Of a stretch of 44,311 bases of DNA, positions 17,801 through 24,656 are shown in pieces. The notes below the pieces were generated by a model. That model was not told the DNA's origin, did not search any database, and saw only the letters and a list, made by a program, of their open reading frames with translations. The number at the start of each line of letters is the position of its first letter. Positions within the stretch are counted from its first letter, which is position 1. Source of the DNA: a virus. A program made the translations under genes and the position numbers. The stretch is from IMG/VR virus record IMGVR_UViG_3300029448_000092, positions 1 to 44,311 of that record, one strand, 5' to 3'.

Positions 17801-20607
17801 ACCCTAATAATCCTGGGAAGAAAAAAACAGTTACTGTAGATGAATTTGTAGAAATTACTAATAACAGAATTACTGATTTTTACACATTGTTTAAAGATAC
17901 TTTTATTATGAAAAATTTTAGACAAGATGCAGCGGGGGAATTTACTATAAGAGAAAGTATTGCAGCAGAAGTTATGGGTAAAGACGGGTTTATAGATGTA
18001 AATAAAATTAGTGCTAAATTAGATTTAACATCACGTTATTCTGGTGCTAATATTAATCGTATGTTAGAACAATCTGTAGGTTTAAATGAATTGCTATGGT
18101 ATCAATACCAATATGGTCTAAAGAAGTCAGTACAACAAGAACTTGCAGAAAAATTAGGTATTAAACCAAATGAAGTAGATTTATTTAGTAAAGAAGCTCA
18201 AGAGTTGCGTGATAGTTTATCTAGAGGTAAAAAAGCTCCTATGGTAAATGTATTAGTAGATGCACAAGGTAATCCTTCAGCTTATTGGGCAAGAAATGGA
18301 CACAGTCGTTATTCTGCTAATGTAGAACAATTAGAATTGTACATACAAGAAAGATTAACAAAGTATGGAGCTGAATTAGATAGTGAAAAAGCTGTGTTGG
18401 ATGCAAACAATGTTCATTCTAGTTTATATAAAGCAGCACAGTTGTTAGTTAATCCTGAAAAATCAAAATTATTAGCTCCTTATGCTACATGGGAAGGTGC
18501 AAGAGCACAAATGCTTAAAGATAGAAGAGCAACACTTGAAAGAAGTTTAGTCTCAGGTCAAAGAGAAGATGGTGGATACTCCGAAGGAATAGCTCATATG
18601 ATACAAACTAAAGACGCTAGAAGCGTATTTGGAATTTTAAATGGTAGTATGAGGTCAAGAGATGAATTAATTATGCCTGGATATGACAAGTCTTACGAAG
18701 CTATGACTACATACCATAAAAACTTTTTAAAATCATATATTGATAATGTAGTTGGATTTCGTTCACATTTATTAATAGATAAATTTGAAGCTGCAGAAAA
18801 ATTGGGAGAACATACAAACGCTTGGTCTGGTTATATGCGTGATGCTTTAACTAATATGTTAGGATTAAGCACATTTAGAAGTCTTGAAATAGCAGGTATG
18901 AAAAAGAAAGAGTTGCCGCTATTAAAAGAATATATTAAAGCAGATTTAGATAGAAGCGTATTTAGTGGTAAACTTAAATACGAAGAAAAATTATTTTTAG
19001 ATAAAATTGATTCTATGACAAGCCCAGATTCTTGGTGGATAAGTAAGGAGGCTAAAAGATTAAAAGACCCTGAAATGCTAGATGATGCTATTATTTCTTA
19101 TAGAAAAGCTAGAATGAAAGAATTTGCTACAGAAGCAAATGTAAATAAAATTAAAAGATACGGTACTATGTATAATGTATTTAGTGATGAAGTAGTAGTT
19201 AATACCATACGTAAAGTAGAAAAAAGTGCTGGTAAATTATTAGGCGTTAAAGATTTTGCATTTTTTAAGAAAACAAAAGGTTTGTCAGAAGATAGTAGAA
19301 GAATGTTGTTAGCTAATCAAGCTAAAGCTTTAAGCAATTTTGAAGGTAAATGGGAATTGCTTTCATTGTTATCACACCCTAAAACATTAATTACCAACAT
19401 GCTTGGTGGTGGAATTAATATTTATTCTGATGTTGGCGTAGGTACGTTTATTGATGCAACAAATGAAAAATCAGTGTTAAAAGCATTTAAAGGTGCTGAA
19501 TATGAGATTGTTAAAGATGGAAAAATTGTTAAACGTAAATTTAGAAATATGAAAGACGTTGAAGAATGGATTGAATCATTAGGTATTCTTGACAGTATGT
19601 TTACTCAAGAAGTAGGTATGAATAATGATGTTGTAAAATTTGGTAATTCTGCTTTTGTAAAAGAAGTAACAGAAGAATTTACAAGAAGATTAAATAAAGA
19701 ACCTGAAGCTAAAACTAATGAAGGTTTATATAAAGAAGTAAAAGAAAGAACAGTTAGAGAAATTGCAGAAAAATATAAATTGTTTGACCAGGTAGTAGAG
19801 TTTGGTGGTAAATGGATGCAATATTCAGAACGTAAACTTAGAAGAACTGCATTTTTAGCTCATTATTTAAATGCAAGAAATGCTTTTGGAAATGAAATGA
19901 CAAGACACATGACTTTTGACAATGTAGCATTAATTGAAATTGCTAAAAAGGGTGTAGAAGGTTCTCAGTTTATGTACCATTCAGCATTTAGAACAAATTA
20001 TTCTAATACTGCAATGGGTCGTATTATGACTCGTTTTCATCCTTATGCTTGGAACAGTATAAAACGTAGAGGTGATATATATAAATACGGTGTTAAATAT
20101 ACAGATTTTATAGCAGGAACTGCTGCTAACGAAAAGTTTCAAAGACAATTTACTGCAGATTTGATGTCGTTAGCTTTAGCTAATATATTTATTGCTAGTA
20201 TTTTTGAATATGCTTTATCTCCACCTATGAATTGGATGCAAGATATGGCAGGGTTAGTATTTGGTGATGCAAAAGAACGTGAACGTGCTTTCTTTAGTCA
20301 ATGGCCTCATCCAGTATTAGCTCCATTACAAATTGTAACTCCTCCAGCAGCTAGATATGTATTACCACCTGTAAATTCATTTTTAACTGGCGATTGGGAA
20401 TCATTCTGGAAATATCAATCTTGGACATACTTACCTTTTGGTAGAGCTTTAAGAGATATGACCAGAATATATGATAGCCCAGCTATGTTACCTGATTTTG
20501 CAACTGGTATTCCTGTACATAGAATGCATGAAATGCGAAGAGAAGCTATTGCTGAACGTGAAGCAGAAAAAGAAGCTGAATTAGCAACTGAAGAAGAACA
20601 AGAATAA
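8830..20607 (+). CDS. Giant virion protein with RNA-polymerase-like barrel and SLOG domain
   Basis: At 3925 residues this one gene is over a quarter of the window. Residues about 65-130 are hydrophobic and glycine-rich, like membrane-penetrating ejection proteins. K1240 and K1244 lie in IYKSGQKSNS, a possible first-barrel lysine pair. R1541-S-P1543, FGGF near 1554-1557 and GGADYDGD (D1580, D1582, D1584) copy the order of the multisubunit polymerase beta-prime catalytic barrel (RxP...NADFDGD). QTDIGLDVNAS follows at about 1658. Residues about 1708-1860 form a SLOG-type domain (SGAASGSDTAW, IIRRNYLQV, GGTGWAV at 1795-1801, later YTGIGTR). About 2550-2650 is a K/E-rich coiled coil; near 3513 LSHPKTLITNMLGG recalls large phage polyvalent proteins; 3773-3803 is hydrophobic. 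I infer an injected virion RNA polymerase like crAss-like phage phi14:2 gp66. The gene call is certain, the activity is not. Confidence 0.72.
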   Translation: MNREFARLNRLYSGGVIKPEDYFNGVYREYSKSGDTFSLDQVDLFEKQTKEVGLEWKPDISSEEGKIAGVLNQFTSGVAEGFTTFGWADDPDNTIEGLSNKIGHLVGFAPDIIGGFLSFGASVPISAVKKATAKSGLVGASKTWNKWLEKGAEQIPLLSRKDIKTGKIGLRSVPLRVADFVVDNAGKRLGDAKLIQTSFLTRGLANSEGFKAVAEESARLGVALAVSARKEGPEGWADAAMHGAMAGAFFGGLGRYVYLGKLLGSGNKGAIVKASKEIRNTADDLSAALDDIAFQLTGSTVKKGRTVTTGRQSPKGETEVRTLQSTGARVEVEQKNPLHWLSTTEEALAKNRIGGIKKGPTYKPGGGTSTGQFTEQQVQLLTFMVKGGLGSGFTGGMATMQRAPLPDQVYEYLLGFFFGAASRPRGESEATQWLLTKGYPEMNKQAFNQYPLKPEVVNGRLEYRDKGFVDFDYKKIEGYEKLDGPARDYLERWHGNRINDMFNREAFPEVLMTRIANKLEDPRFEREKAKRGDLKFMQDMINAEVQRYRAETVPAEVEARLETMLGQLENTDVTKSKVGEFIDVYDVQGFPVQVEVISKSKDGVFKVRDLSNGNISTLDGKDGSFSRINAANEAYVLNLEPDVFGKTEAFDKYNGKKLYDLTLKQLSELTDSLLATQTEGTLSTMTQRILNAIELRANQIQPKPEHKAKMDNQAEILENGSLNKQRQDEIADQLDLSEKQKSIDYEARVEEILSEVGINDRAKSVIRNLARAEGNVDVARFWYSVDAYLKLNKDSIVNAADARAGSIKRDVNKPLDLFSYEYVNKDGKIKTREVNPRQLLQEVYFKERGMSKRKSYKIKVIHTEKSKDWSIEWDVVPNEDYNGRPLRVTSTQSYWNTRMQNVFGPNKGPFEKIISHEMIPGEYGGEAKVKFLNSLSKSESLYAINLMLAKQPQSEGGPRYISGFNPSNGELITIPYAQDVYKIYNNLSAPEIEAIGRQLSGIEKGSLTKNNVNIDSLKDIFINQTDNSLGNKSTLNDAKLMYEKVRLSNFIYAAEIAGYLNPAKARTRADLVEALNKYIKNPLFPNVAKATKYIKTFYNGVPLQAKNYGNTTFTNGKGEVIEYKSILNEEGGATAVILNDHLMPYTVIEGGKQVTKQFELTDGTKYYSRRWRERILLESGRIDPDTKTRDYDAYIKDVILVPENMQKDRGLLINKGAEDAATKAIYDLMDANGWDVMIYKSGQKSNSRHEIGDIEYNAKTDSWSVTKTPEKFTIKPEDIRVIPHEVEIKRDGSAPIHWGLMNKISDRMTPETRKAFSKLISNVTEGDRGYIHELTNRLKDNRYVKDQLLSDGRLLDIDKLSMPFVYDVLTNNLHSPLARDIIKRLFKSDSADIFETTFGREGIEDIASLNAWLEQIDYNPYGLLYGNKASAFNSALNNILVNKLGRPIIKRGFTSLRLKGYDPETDAFLKKQNGEGVKEGEFYLYEGDYTRDIEYRNKAGETEVGKLGDVYKKIFLAEKKKNPNSVFTKTLEEDLMYVITRSPQADEAGIATLKFGGFINKAGRGIVVHKKTAERLGGADYDGDMVAGYQSIDPLIKQEFRRDVFAKMHTDSKGNIKPLKNPDYNKKFGIELASSNPRDVWDPELRYTAGYQAIQGQTDIGLDVNASQTFRRVFDSIYMKKGNLPINKSGSHSLIINPEFAQSSQKETTLYSGAASGSDTAWALAASKAGHKVVEFKPGEAGPEVDVFINKANKVLKRPWQGYAYIIRRNYLQVKDSDMVLAVGKIVKNNTQVDGGTGWAVQMGIDKGIPVEVFNQKDNRWYKWSKNNNVFEKQSENYIPTPTPKYTGIGTRGLTAKGTQAIKKVIDKMPVGKSKKLTTDEIWDAIRDERTTKQNNAFDALDYIGMKPSQQVSAESFFRYFQIIDAKGNPLKPLSDVNVKDYLNSILPTTLEGALDYGPIFNPTKKSIQWKINEKFGQNTAKEDKEGSIYRKGPQKVGFETLQYALDLNSEQVFGKIKFKESSKGKLVENTINDVTVKELNRKYVEVDYIYLGKVRNKKIPLNRLTEINYDHNYFRGLEVLAAADASFNGNKGRERQNQELYGQDKSHRMDVIEDAMAEMNQYFKADSAQNKIANNLKLMKEEVGSLKFELDIFKHNDLTNIFKNITNAYVNMKDTPLFKYLIDKKYIDPKSDAFMIAANEKGLSGAQKAGLILKTISLDAELNSKFTKLKTKDYKGRLVSLVEKGLYKDVLIANHIRRAEMLVSASEIVQQLEMRLQNQGISSKDIYKLVGSMVEDVFVGKHILQSRYHTNRKQQKGDPYVDKFLKGQYEKYRTIRVESGKELQLDAPTQEVMKFLLHRMLLSDIVPGQKPKDFFREGVFETEGVEAGLVKKYGIETKTETIVNEAGVPVDRQISDLRKQFNQSANKNLIPPKDLEKSIERLLSEGVDDITLDLAVEKMVLDGLKQTEKNRIANMFKRTKGVSGESANLWNSQHIPNAHKVQIIKDITEFITAADAYGASAKKYVTEIFKVPVDKARVSLLETLKALEKKKTNNQAKQAVEESIQIDLVNVLSDLSRKKEYKKIKEQEKIEQEAEKEVLEKADKELKEDIELKTKDQDIYNEFSENIKKEINKEVFKKTHIEYGTGDFLMQIHNIYKEHGRPTAMAIAKRAIRQFYSNKDKQDLFALKKSKPLEMVEDLYDPTIPAVETPEMAREFHKLETMIEKNPDLLITVEGLMAELSGQIGWTGVQNVAIPLQDSELIHMKAFNKFVEDMYVAKGSLLDKIKNKFKEFGKSDMDAEAFRKKIDKDKSPAEVKSIYHLLFNEFVGQKLKTHEMELYEKKNVPVFNKNGNPVITTRTLTLPTSTMEMVRMMVDQGKTLNTALSGFAEQHLKETFEFINANDNYLLGNFRDIFKAAIAIREYDPVTDKKSLHYGDGMYGNQKLDNQSKEYLRKEYLKAQDYLDSVRMKEGEIWPDAPDKGGMRKFTIQDPNNPGKKKTVTVDEFVEITNNRITDFYTLFKDTFIMKNFRQDAAGEFTIRESIAAEVMGKDGFIDVNKISAKLDLTSRYSGANINRMLEQSVGLNELLWYQYQYGLKKSVQQELAEKLGIKPNEVDLFSKEAQELRDSLSRGKKAPMVNVLVDAQGNPSAYWARNGHSRYSANVEQLELYIQERLTKYGAELDSEKAVLDANNVHSSLYKAAQLLVNPEKSKLLAPYATWEGARAQMLKDRRATLERSLVSGQREDGGYSEGIAHMIQTKDARSVFGILNGSMRSRDELIMPGYDKSYEAMTTYHKNFLKSYIDNVVGFRSHLLIDKFEAAEKLGEHTNAWSGYMRDALTNMLGLSTFRSLEIAGMKKKELPLLKEYIKADLDRSVFSGKLKYEEKLFLDKIDSMTSPDSWWISKEAKRLKDPEMLDDAIISYRKARMKEFATEANVNKIKRYGTMYNVFSDEVVVNTIRKVEKSAGKLLGVKDFAFFKKTKGLSEDSRRMLLANQAKALSNFEGKWELLSLLSHPKTLITNMLGGGINIYSDVGVGTFIDATNEKSVLKAFKGAEYEIVKDGKIVKRKFRNMKDVEEWIESLGILDSMFTQEVGMNNDVVKFGNSAFVKEVTEEFTRRLNKEPEAKTNEGLYKEVKERTVREIAEKYKLFDQVVEFGGKWMQYSERKLRRTAFLAHYLNARNAFGNEMTRHMTFDNVALIEIAKKGVEGSQFMYHSAFRTNYSNTAMGRIMTRFHPYAWNSIKRRGDIYKYGVKYTDFIAGTAANEKFQRQFTADLMSLALANIFIASIFEYALSPPMNWMQDMAGLVFGDAKERERAFFSQWPHPVLAPLQIVTPPAARYVLPPVNSFLTGDWESFWKYQSWTYLPFGRALRDMTRIYDSPAMLPDFATGIPVHRMHEMRREAIAEREAEKEAELATEEEQE

Positions 20608-20693
20608 TGTTAGGAAACGTTATGTTAGCGTTAATTATTTGTGTATACGGAATATTATTTATATTCTGTTTTACAGACTGGTTTACTGGTTGA
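20607..20693 (+). CDS. 28-residue membrane miniprotein after the giant gene
   Basis: The ATG overlaps the giant gene's TAA as TAATG, the coupling used by other genes here. The product is essentially one transmembrane helix (residues about 5-21) with a short DWFTG tail. It is the last plus-strand gene before the convergent early region. Such peptides can be antiholins, toxins or assembly helpers, and this one is not recognised. Its small size keeps confidence moderate, although the overlap and clear hydrophobic profile are good support. Confidence 0.5.
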   Translation: MLGNVMLALIICVYGILFIFCFTDWFTG

Positions 20694-20739
20694 ACTTTAA
20701 ATTAAGTACCCATATAACACCACTTTAGCCCTTAAATCC

Positions 20740-20757
20740 GTGCGAGAATGCACTTTT
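20740..20757 (+). terminator. Possible weak terminator between convergent arms
   Basis: GTGC at 740-743 and GCAC at 750-753 form a four-pair stem with a six-base loop followed by TTTT. It is short, but lies where late plus-strand transcripts should end before meeting the minus-strand genes. AGAGCTTT just downstream also repeats inverted as AAAGCTCT at about 20796, inside the end of the next gene. Confidence 0.25.
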
Positions 20758-20784
20758 AGAGCTTTTAGCGAATGTTAGTATGCT

Positions 20785-20997
20785 TTATTTCTTTAAAGCT
20801 CTTATTCTTTGTTTTTCTTTGCTTAACTCTCGCAATGCTTTTTTTGCATTGTTTTGAATGTCTTCATTAACTTCTTTTAAAGTTTCTATAAGATTCATGG
20901 TATTTTCCATTTCTTTGAATATAAGATTATTGTGATTTAAATTAATCTCATCTATTAAAGACCATTCTTTAGTAAGCTTTGTTTTATTTTTTTTCAT
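20785..20997 (-). CDS. Small charged helical protein, unknown
   Basis: A 70-residue lysine- and glutamate-rich helical protein that is the last gene of the minus-strand early transcript. Residues about 36-69 (LIETLKEVNEDIQNNAKKAL...) look like a coiled coil. A 270-base non-coding stretch holding a structured element separates it from the gene upstream, so it may be separately controlled. No strong ribosome binding site is visible before the ATG. Not recognised. Confidence 0.55.
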   Translation of the reverse strand: MKKNKTKLTKEWSLIDEINLNHNNLIFKEMENTMNLIETLKEVNEDIQNNAKKALRELSKEKQRIRALKK

Positions 20998-21038
20998 AGT
21001 TTATATCGCCTTGGTGTCACCAAATTGGAATTATAAAA

Positions 21039-21235
21039 CTTTTCCCTTCTTACTCGTTAATATATTAATACCATGATTTGCCAACCAAGATGTATTTGCT
21101 TAAAGGGTAAAGCAGGACTAACCTGCATAGCTCCTTTTAAGCTATCGTTTATATAATAAGAAGGGAAAGACAGGCCGTAGGCAAAGGACAAACACCAACA
21201 ATATATGTTGACATAAAATAGAAAATCCTACGACC
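21039..21235 (-). ncRNA. Structured RNA element, multi-branched (early operon leader)
   Basis: Bases 21039-21052 and 21157-21169 pair over 13 positions with one bulge. Inside lie GCAGG/CCTGC (112-116 with 122-126), TAGCT/AGCTA (128-132 with 140-144) and a 12-base palindrome TTAATATATTAA. Next to it, 21173-21181 pairs with 21227-21235 and encloses CAACA/TGTTG. That outer pair has a G-U wobble if read on the minus strand but a mismatch if read on the plus strand, so a minus-strand RNA, in the direction of the operon, is favoured. It precedes the 70-residue gene. It matches no RNA family I recognise. Confidence 0.55.
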
Positions 21236-21268
21236 TTTAATTTTTTCCAAAAAGAATGCTTTGTGCAT

Positions 21269-21427
21269 TTATTTAGTTTCACCTAATTGTTTATCTAAAA
21301 TATTGAATATTTTTTTCATCATTTTGTCGATTAATTCTTTTTCGCCATCTGGCACAAAAGGAGCTTTTTTAAAGTTAAGTAAAGCAGCTCTAATAACCAA
21401 CAACTCTTCTGTAGTAAATTTAGTCAT
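21269..21427 (-). CDS. Small helical protein, unknown
   Basis: This 52-residue frame overlaps the upstream gene by eight bases. The product opens MTKFTTEELLVIRAALLNF and ends LDKQLGETK, two amphipathic helices separated by a PFVPDGE turn. The KFTxEELxxIxxAL opening is a style I have seen in small phage proteins of unknown role. The ribosome binding site is weak (GAAG). The compact helix-turn-helix-like layout could bind DNA or protein, but nothing proves that. Confidence 0.6.
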   Translation of the reverse strand: MTKFTTEELLVIRAALLNFKKAPFVPDGEKELIDKMMKKIFNILDKQLGETK

Positions 21428-21584
21428 TACAATCTTCGCATTTCTCGGGAGTTCTTATACTATCCCAATCTATAACGTCTTCTGATTCTCTGATGTGTGT
21501 ATTCATCTTATTTTTTTCTAATTTAATTATCATTTTTTGCGCTAATGATATAATAGCATTCATTTCTTCTTTTGTGATTTCCAC
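21420..21584 (-). CDS. Small protein, unknown; GTG start chosen by its ribosome binding site
   Basis: The frame is open back to an ATG at 21623, but that start lies deep in the upstream gene with no ribosome binding site. A GTG at 21584 follows AAGGAG with eight bases of spacing, giving 54 residues that begin MEITKEEMNAIISLAQK. The N-terminal half is helical. The C-terminal tail is acidic and ends CEDCND, with a CxxC that might bind a metal but has no partner pair. Function unknown. Confidence 0.6.
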   Translation of the reverse strand: MEITKEEMNAIISLAQKMIIKLEKNKMNTHIRESEDVIDWDSIRTPEKCEDCND

Positions 21585-21910
21585 TCTTGGTACTCCTTTT
21601 TTATTTTTATTAATTCCAACCAATCATCTAAATATAATACTACTAAAGGTTTACTTCTATCCATTCTTGTAGCTACTACATCTACATCGTCTCCGTGATA
21701 TTCTGGGTATAACCATTGGGCAACCTTTTTTCGTCTTTTTGCTTGTATAGTTACATTTTCTACAATGCAATCAACAACTTCAGATTTACCCAACGATCTA
21801 CCATCTGATGCATAAGCTCTCTTTGCAGAAAGCTTATAATCATCAGATTTTGCTCTGTTTACGATTTCTCGTTCAAAGCTATTTCCTCTTATCTTATTTG
21901 GATGCGCCAT
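21560..21910 (-). CDS. Holliday-junction-resolvase-like nuclease (PD-(D/E)XK)
   Basis: Starting at MAHPNK (ATG at 21910, after GGAG; a longer start at 21952 has no such support) the protein is 116 residues. It has NSFEREIV near the N-terminus, AKRAYASDGRSLG, VVDC, then IQAKRRK, and ends in LYLDDWLELI. This E...D...(E/Q)xK series with an SDGRSLG loop fits the small resolvase-like branch of the PD-(D/E)XK fold (archaeal Hjc type) often found in phages. It would cut branched DNA made during replication or recombination before packaging. It overlaps neighbours on both sides and sits with the primase-helicase, SSB and annealing protein. Confidence 0.7.
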   Translation of the reverse strand: MAHPNKIRGNSFEREIVNRAKSDDYKLSAKRAYASDGRSLGKSEVVDCIVENVTIQAKRRKKVAQWLYPEYHGDDVDVVATRMDRSKPLVVLYLDDWLELIKIKKEYQEWKSQKKK

Positions 21911-22091
21911 TATAAGTAATGCTCCAACCAAATTCGAATTTCCAAATACCAAATGCTAATTCAAATACGTTTATTTCTTTCACGTCACGAAGCATGATTT
22001 GAAAATAAAAGTATTTGAAGAAAGTCATTCTACTCAATTTAGTATCATCTACCCAAACTGAATTAATATTAAATATGTTTTTTAGTTTCAT
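21894..22091 (-). CDS. Small aromatic-rich protein, unknown
   Basis: The 65-residue product is coupled to the primase-helicase by an ATGA overlap and overlaps the nuclease gene start by 17 bases. It is rich in F, Y and W (FFKYFYFQI, FGIWKFEFGW), which suggests alternating beta strands rather than a membrane helix. It may be a partner of the helicase or nuclease because the three are translated together. Not recognised. Confidence 0.6.
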   Translation of the reverse strand: MKLKNIFNINSVWVDDTKLSRMTFFKYFYFQIMLRDVKEINVFELAFGIWKFEFGWSITYNGASK

Positions 22092-23866
22092 ATTAATGCC
22101 TTTTCAAATTTCATCGTTTCATATTTGAACTTTGCAAGCATCTCGAATTGACCTTCATCTCTGGATTTAGCAGAAGTTACAGTTCTGTAAACTTCTTCTC
22201 TATCACCAGAAACAATTAATACTTTATCTGCTTTTTGAACCACATTAGAAGAGCCTTTTAAAGAATGTAATCCAAGATTACCTCCCGTTGCTGCTGCTTT
22301 ATTAATGTGATGCACTGCAAATACTATAGTATTATGTTTTTGAGCTATTGCTTTAAGCCCATCTATGATTTGATTTTGTTTTTCTATCTCTCCACGAACA
22401 TAGTCTACTTGCATTTCATCAACTGTGTCAATAACAAGAACATTAGGTTCGTGTTGAGCTACTATTTCTTTAATAGCATTAACTGTAGGTGCTATAGTCA
22501 TAATTTTAATATGTCCTAATAGCTCTTTAAATGATACATTTTCATTGGAAGTAAACATATTATGTACCCATTCTTTAGATTTATTCATTACAATTTGTAT
22601 AAATCGTCTAAATGTTAACTGTTCTGGCATTTCCAAAGATAAAAATAATGTATCTTTTTTAGCTTTTGCTACTATGTTTTGCACTAATGCAGATTTACCC
22701 ATACCAGTATCTCCAGAAAATATTACTAATTCTCCAGGTCTAAACTGATAAGAAGGTACATCCCACACTTCTGCAAGGTCTATAGATTTTTGAGAAAATT
22801 GTTCTTTAATATATTTCATGAACGAATCCTCTAATTCATCTACACCTTTAATATCTAATGTATAGTTTTTATTTTTATAATATATACATTTGTTATCACA
22901 ATACGCATTCATAATTACATCTTGACATCCGTACTGATAATTACCTTCATATATATTAGTTACTGTTCTTACTATTTCATTGTGCCCTAATTCTCCATTA
23001 GCCCAATCGTGCATAATTGCTAGTGATGCAAGAAATGGTAATCCAGCTCTTTTGTAAGAACTTACCATACGCATTATCTTTTTATTTCTATCACCTTCAA
23101 CTGGACCTTCGTTAAATACATGTTGCATACATGAAACAACTGAACTTACTTGACCTCTTTCTTGAACTTTTTTATGAACAACAACTTCTTTATCTACAAG
23201 CAAATGCTCTAAATAAAAAGGTGTATCATTATTTTTAAACAAAGAATCAAAGTCATTATTAAATTCGGTGTAATGTTCTTTAGATTGTGCAGCTTCTTTA
23301 AAAAAGCTAACATCCATTTCTATGAATTTATCTAATGGTATATATATTTTATATAATTTGCTTTTACTATTATAACTCCAAGGACTACGAATAATTCTTG
23401 TTTTGTCATAAATAGAATCAGCAAATGGAAAATATTTTTCAAGTGTAAATTTAACCGTCTCATTTAAACGAGGATTAGATTTAAAACCAAAAACATTTTT
23501 TATATTTACATGATAACCATTACCACTAAACCAAATATTAATATCTTCATCTTTAACACCTATTTCAGTTATATCGGCAATACATTGCTCTACATAATCT
23601 TTATGTTGTTCGCAATCCATTGGACCTTTGTCTATATCTAGTATAATACTATCTAAAAACATAGGACCGTCATATTGTCTAACTGAATTGTGTTGTTCTA
23701 CGTAACGATAAAAGCTTTCGTCAAAAGAATAGTAAGACCTATACATTTCTTTCTTACTAAACGCAGATAATTTAATAGCTTTGTCGTAAATATCTATCGG
23801 TATAATTTGATTTCTATTTGCAACATTTTCTTCTACAAATTCTACGAATCTTTGACTATTTTCCAT
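22088..23866 (-). CDS. Primase-helicase: AEP-type primase fused to DnaB-like helicase
   Basis: The 592-residue protein has an archaeo-eukaryotic-primase-like N-terminus: ILDID with D77 and D79 for metal binding, FSGNGYH at 113-119 and RIIRSPW at 157-163. A linker with C246, C314, C323 and C327 could hold zinc or an iron-sulphur cluster (GDRNK near 258 also fits primase C-terminal domains). The C-terminal RecA-like domain has Walker A GDTGMGKS at 385-392, Walker B VLVID at 476-480 and HH at 519-520, the DnaB/RadA style. It would unwind DNA and prime synthesis at the fork. No DNA polymerase gene is visible, so it probably recruits the host replicase. Confidence 0.9.
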   Translation of the reverse strand: MENSQRFVEFVEENVANRNQIIPIDIYDKAIKLSAFSKKEMYRSYYSFDESFYRYVEQHNSVRQYDGPMFLDSIILDIDKGPMDCEQHKDYVEQCIADITEIGVKDEDINIWFSGNGYHVNIKNVFGFKSNPRLNETVKFTLEKYFPFADSIYDKTRIIRSPWSYNSKSKLYKIYIPLDKFIEMDVSFFKEAAQSKEHYTEFNNDFDSLFKNNDTPFYLEHLLVDKEVVVHKKVQERGQVSSVVSCMQHVFNEGPVEGDRNKKIMRMVSSYKRAGLPFLASLAIMHDWANGELGHNEIVRTVTNIYEGNYQYGCQDVIMNAYCDNKCIYYKNKNYTLDIKGVDELEDSFMKYIKEQFSQKSIDLAEVWDVPSYQFRPGELVIFSGDTGMGKSALVQNIVAKAKKDTLFLSLEMPEQLTFRRFIQIVMNKSKEWVHNMFTSNENVSFKELLGHIKIMTIAPTVNAIKEIVAQHEPNVLVIDTVDEMQVDYVRGEIEKQNQIIDGLKAIAQKHNTIVFAVHHINKAAATGGNLGLHSLKGSSNVVQKADKVLIVSGDREEVYRTVTSAKSRDEGQFEMLAKFKYETMKFEKALI

Positions 23867-24105
23867 CCTTTTACCTTTGATTTATTATGAACAATTTCTT
23901 CTAACTTATATCCTAATTTTTGAATCTTATTGCCTTCACGCAATTTTCTCCAAGTCCTAGAATAAGTAGAAGCTGAGTGTTGTTTTTGAAAAGCTAAACG
24001 ACCGTAGTTAGGCAAACCCTCTTCCAATTCATAAGAATAGAAAAAGGGTCTATTACTTTGTGCCTTACTTACAATCCATTTAACTAGTATTTGTTCAGTT
24101 GTCAT
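23842..24105 (-). CDS. Small basic protein, possible winged helix
   Basis: The 87-residue product overlaps the primase-helicase start by 25 bases. It begins MTTEQILVKWIVSKA, has FFYSYELEE and SASTYSRTWRKLREGNKI in the middle, and ends with beta-prone KGWKIVKDS. A helix, then a serine-rich turn, then a basic helix and a C-terminal hairpin resembles a winged helix-turn-helix, so DNA binding or primase loading is plausible. This is inference from secondary structure; no family is recognised. Confidence 0.7.
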   Translation of the reverse strand: MTTEQILVKWIVSKAQSNRPFFYSYELEEGLPNYGRLAFQKQHSASTYSRTWRKLREGNKIQKLGYKLEEIVHNKSKVKGWKIVKDS

Positions 24106-24653
24106 TAGAATGGTAAATCGTCTGATGAATTATCTTCAGTTTTTTGAGAACCTCCGTTAAAAACCTTTTCTGCATAATCTGCCATTGGGCTAGGTTTTAC
24201 GAAATCTTTCGGATAACCTTTTTTAACTTGAGCTTCAAATTCTGCTCCTAATTCACTTGTATTGTCTACTGAACCTACACATCTCCAGGTATTTCTTTTG
24301 TACTTACCATTTGATACGTAGTTTATAATAGCAATATCTCTATTAAGCAAAATATCAAGATTAGGTTCACCAGCATCAGTAATCATCATGTCTGTACCAG
24401 TGTGTAAATATAATCTGTTTAAGTCATCTGGAAATTTTAATCCAGTAACTACCCCAGAAGTATCTTTCTCGAAGTTTTGATTAATATATAAAGTATATTT
24501 GTATCCAGAATTTTCATCTAACAAACTTAATCTTACACTGCAATCAGTATAAGTTGAATCTGTTAATTCAGCTTCTTGAATTTTTACTTTATTAATGAAG
24601 TAATTCTTTGCAGAACCACCACTTTTTTTAATTTGAGTTCCAGTTATAGCCAT
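24105..24653 (-). CDS. Single-stranded DNA-binding protein
   Basis: The 182-residue protein has a beta-rich core (about 15-125) and a disordered acidic tail ending NSSDDLPF, which copies the D-D-x-P-F tip by which bacterial SSBs dock partner enzymes. Its place right before the primase-helicase and after the annealing protein fits an SSB that coats phage single strands. The core does not obviously read as a standard bacterial OB fold, so it is probably a diverged phage SSB. GAGGAG precedes the start. Confidence 0.75.
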   Translation of the reverse strand: MAITGTQIKKSGGSAKNYFINKVKIQEAELTDSTYTDCSVRLSLLDENSGYKYTLYINQNFEKDTSGVVTGLKFPDDLNRLYLHTGTDMMITDAGEPNLDILLNRDIAIINYVSNGKYKRNTWRCVGSVDNTSELGAEFEAQVKKGYPKDFVKPSPMADYAEKVFNGGSQKTEDNSSDDLPF

Positions 24654-24656
24654 AAC

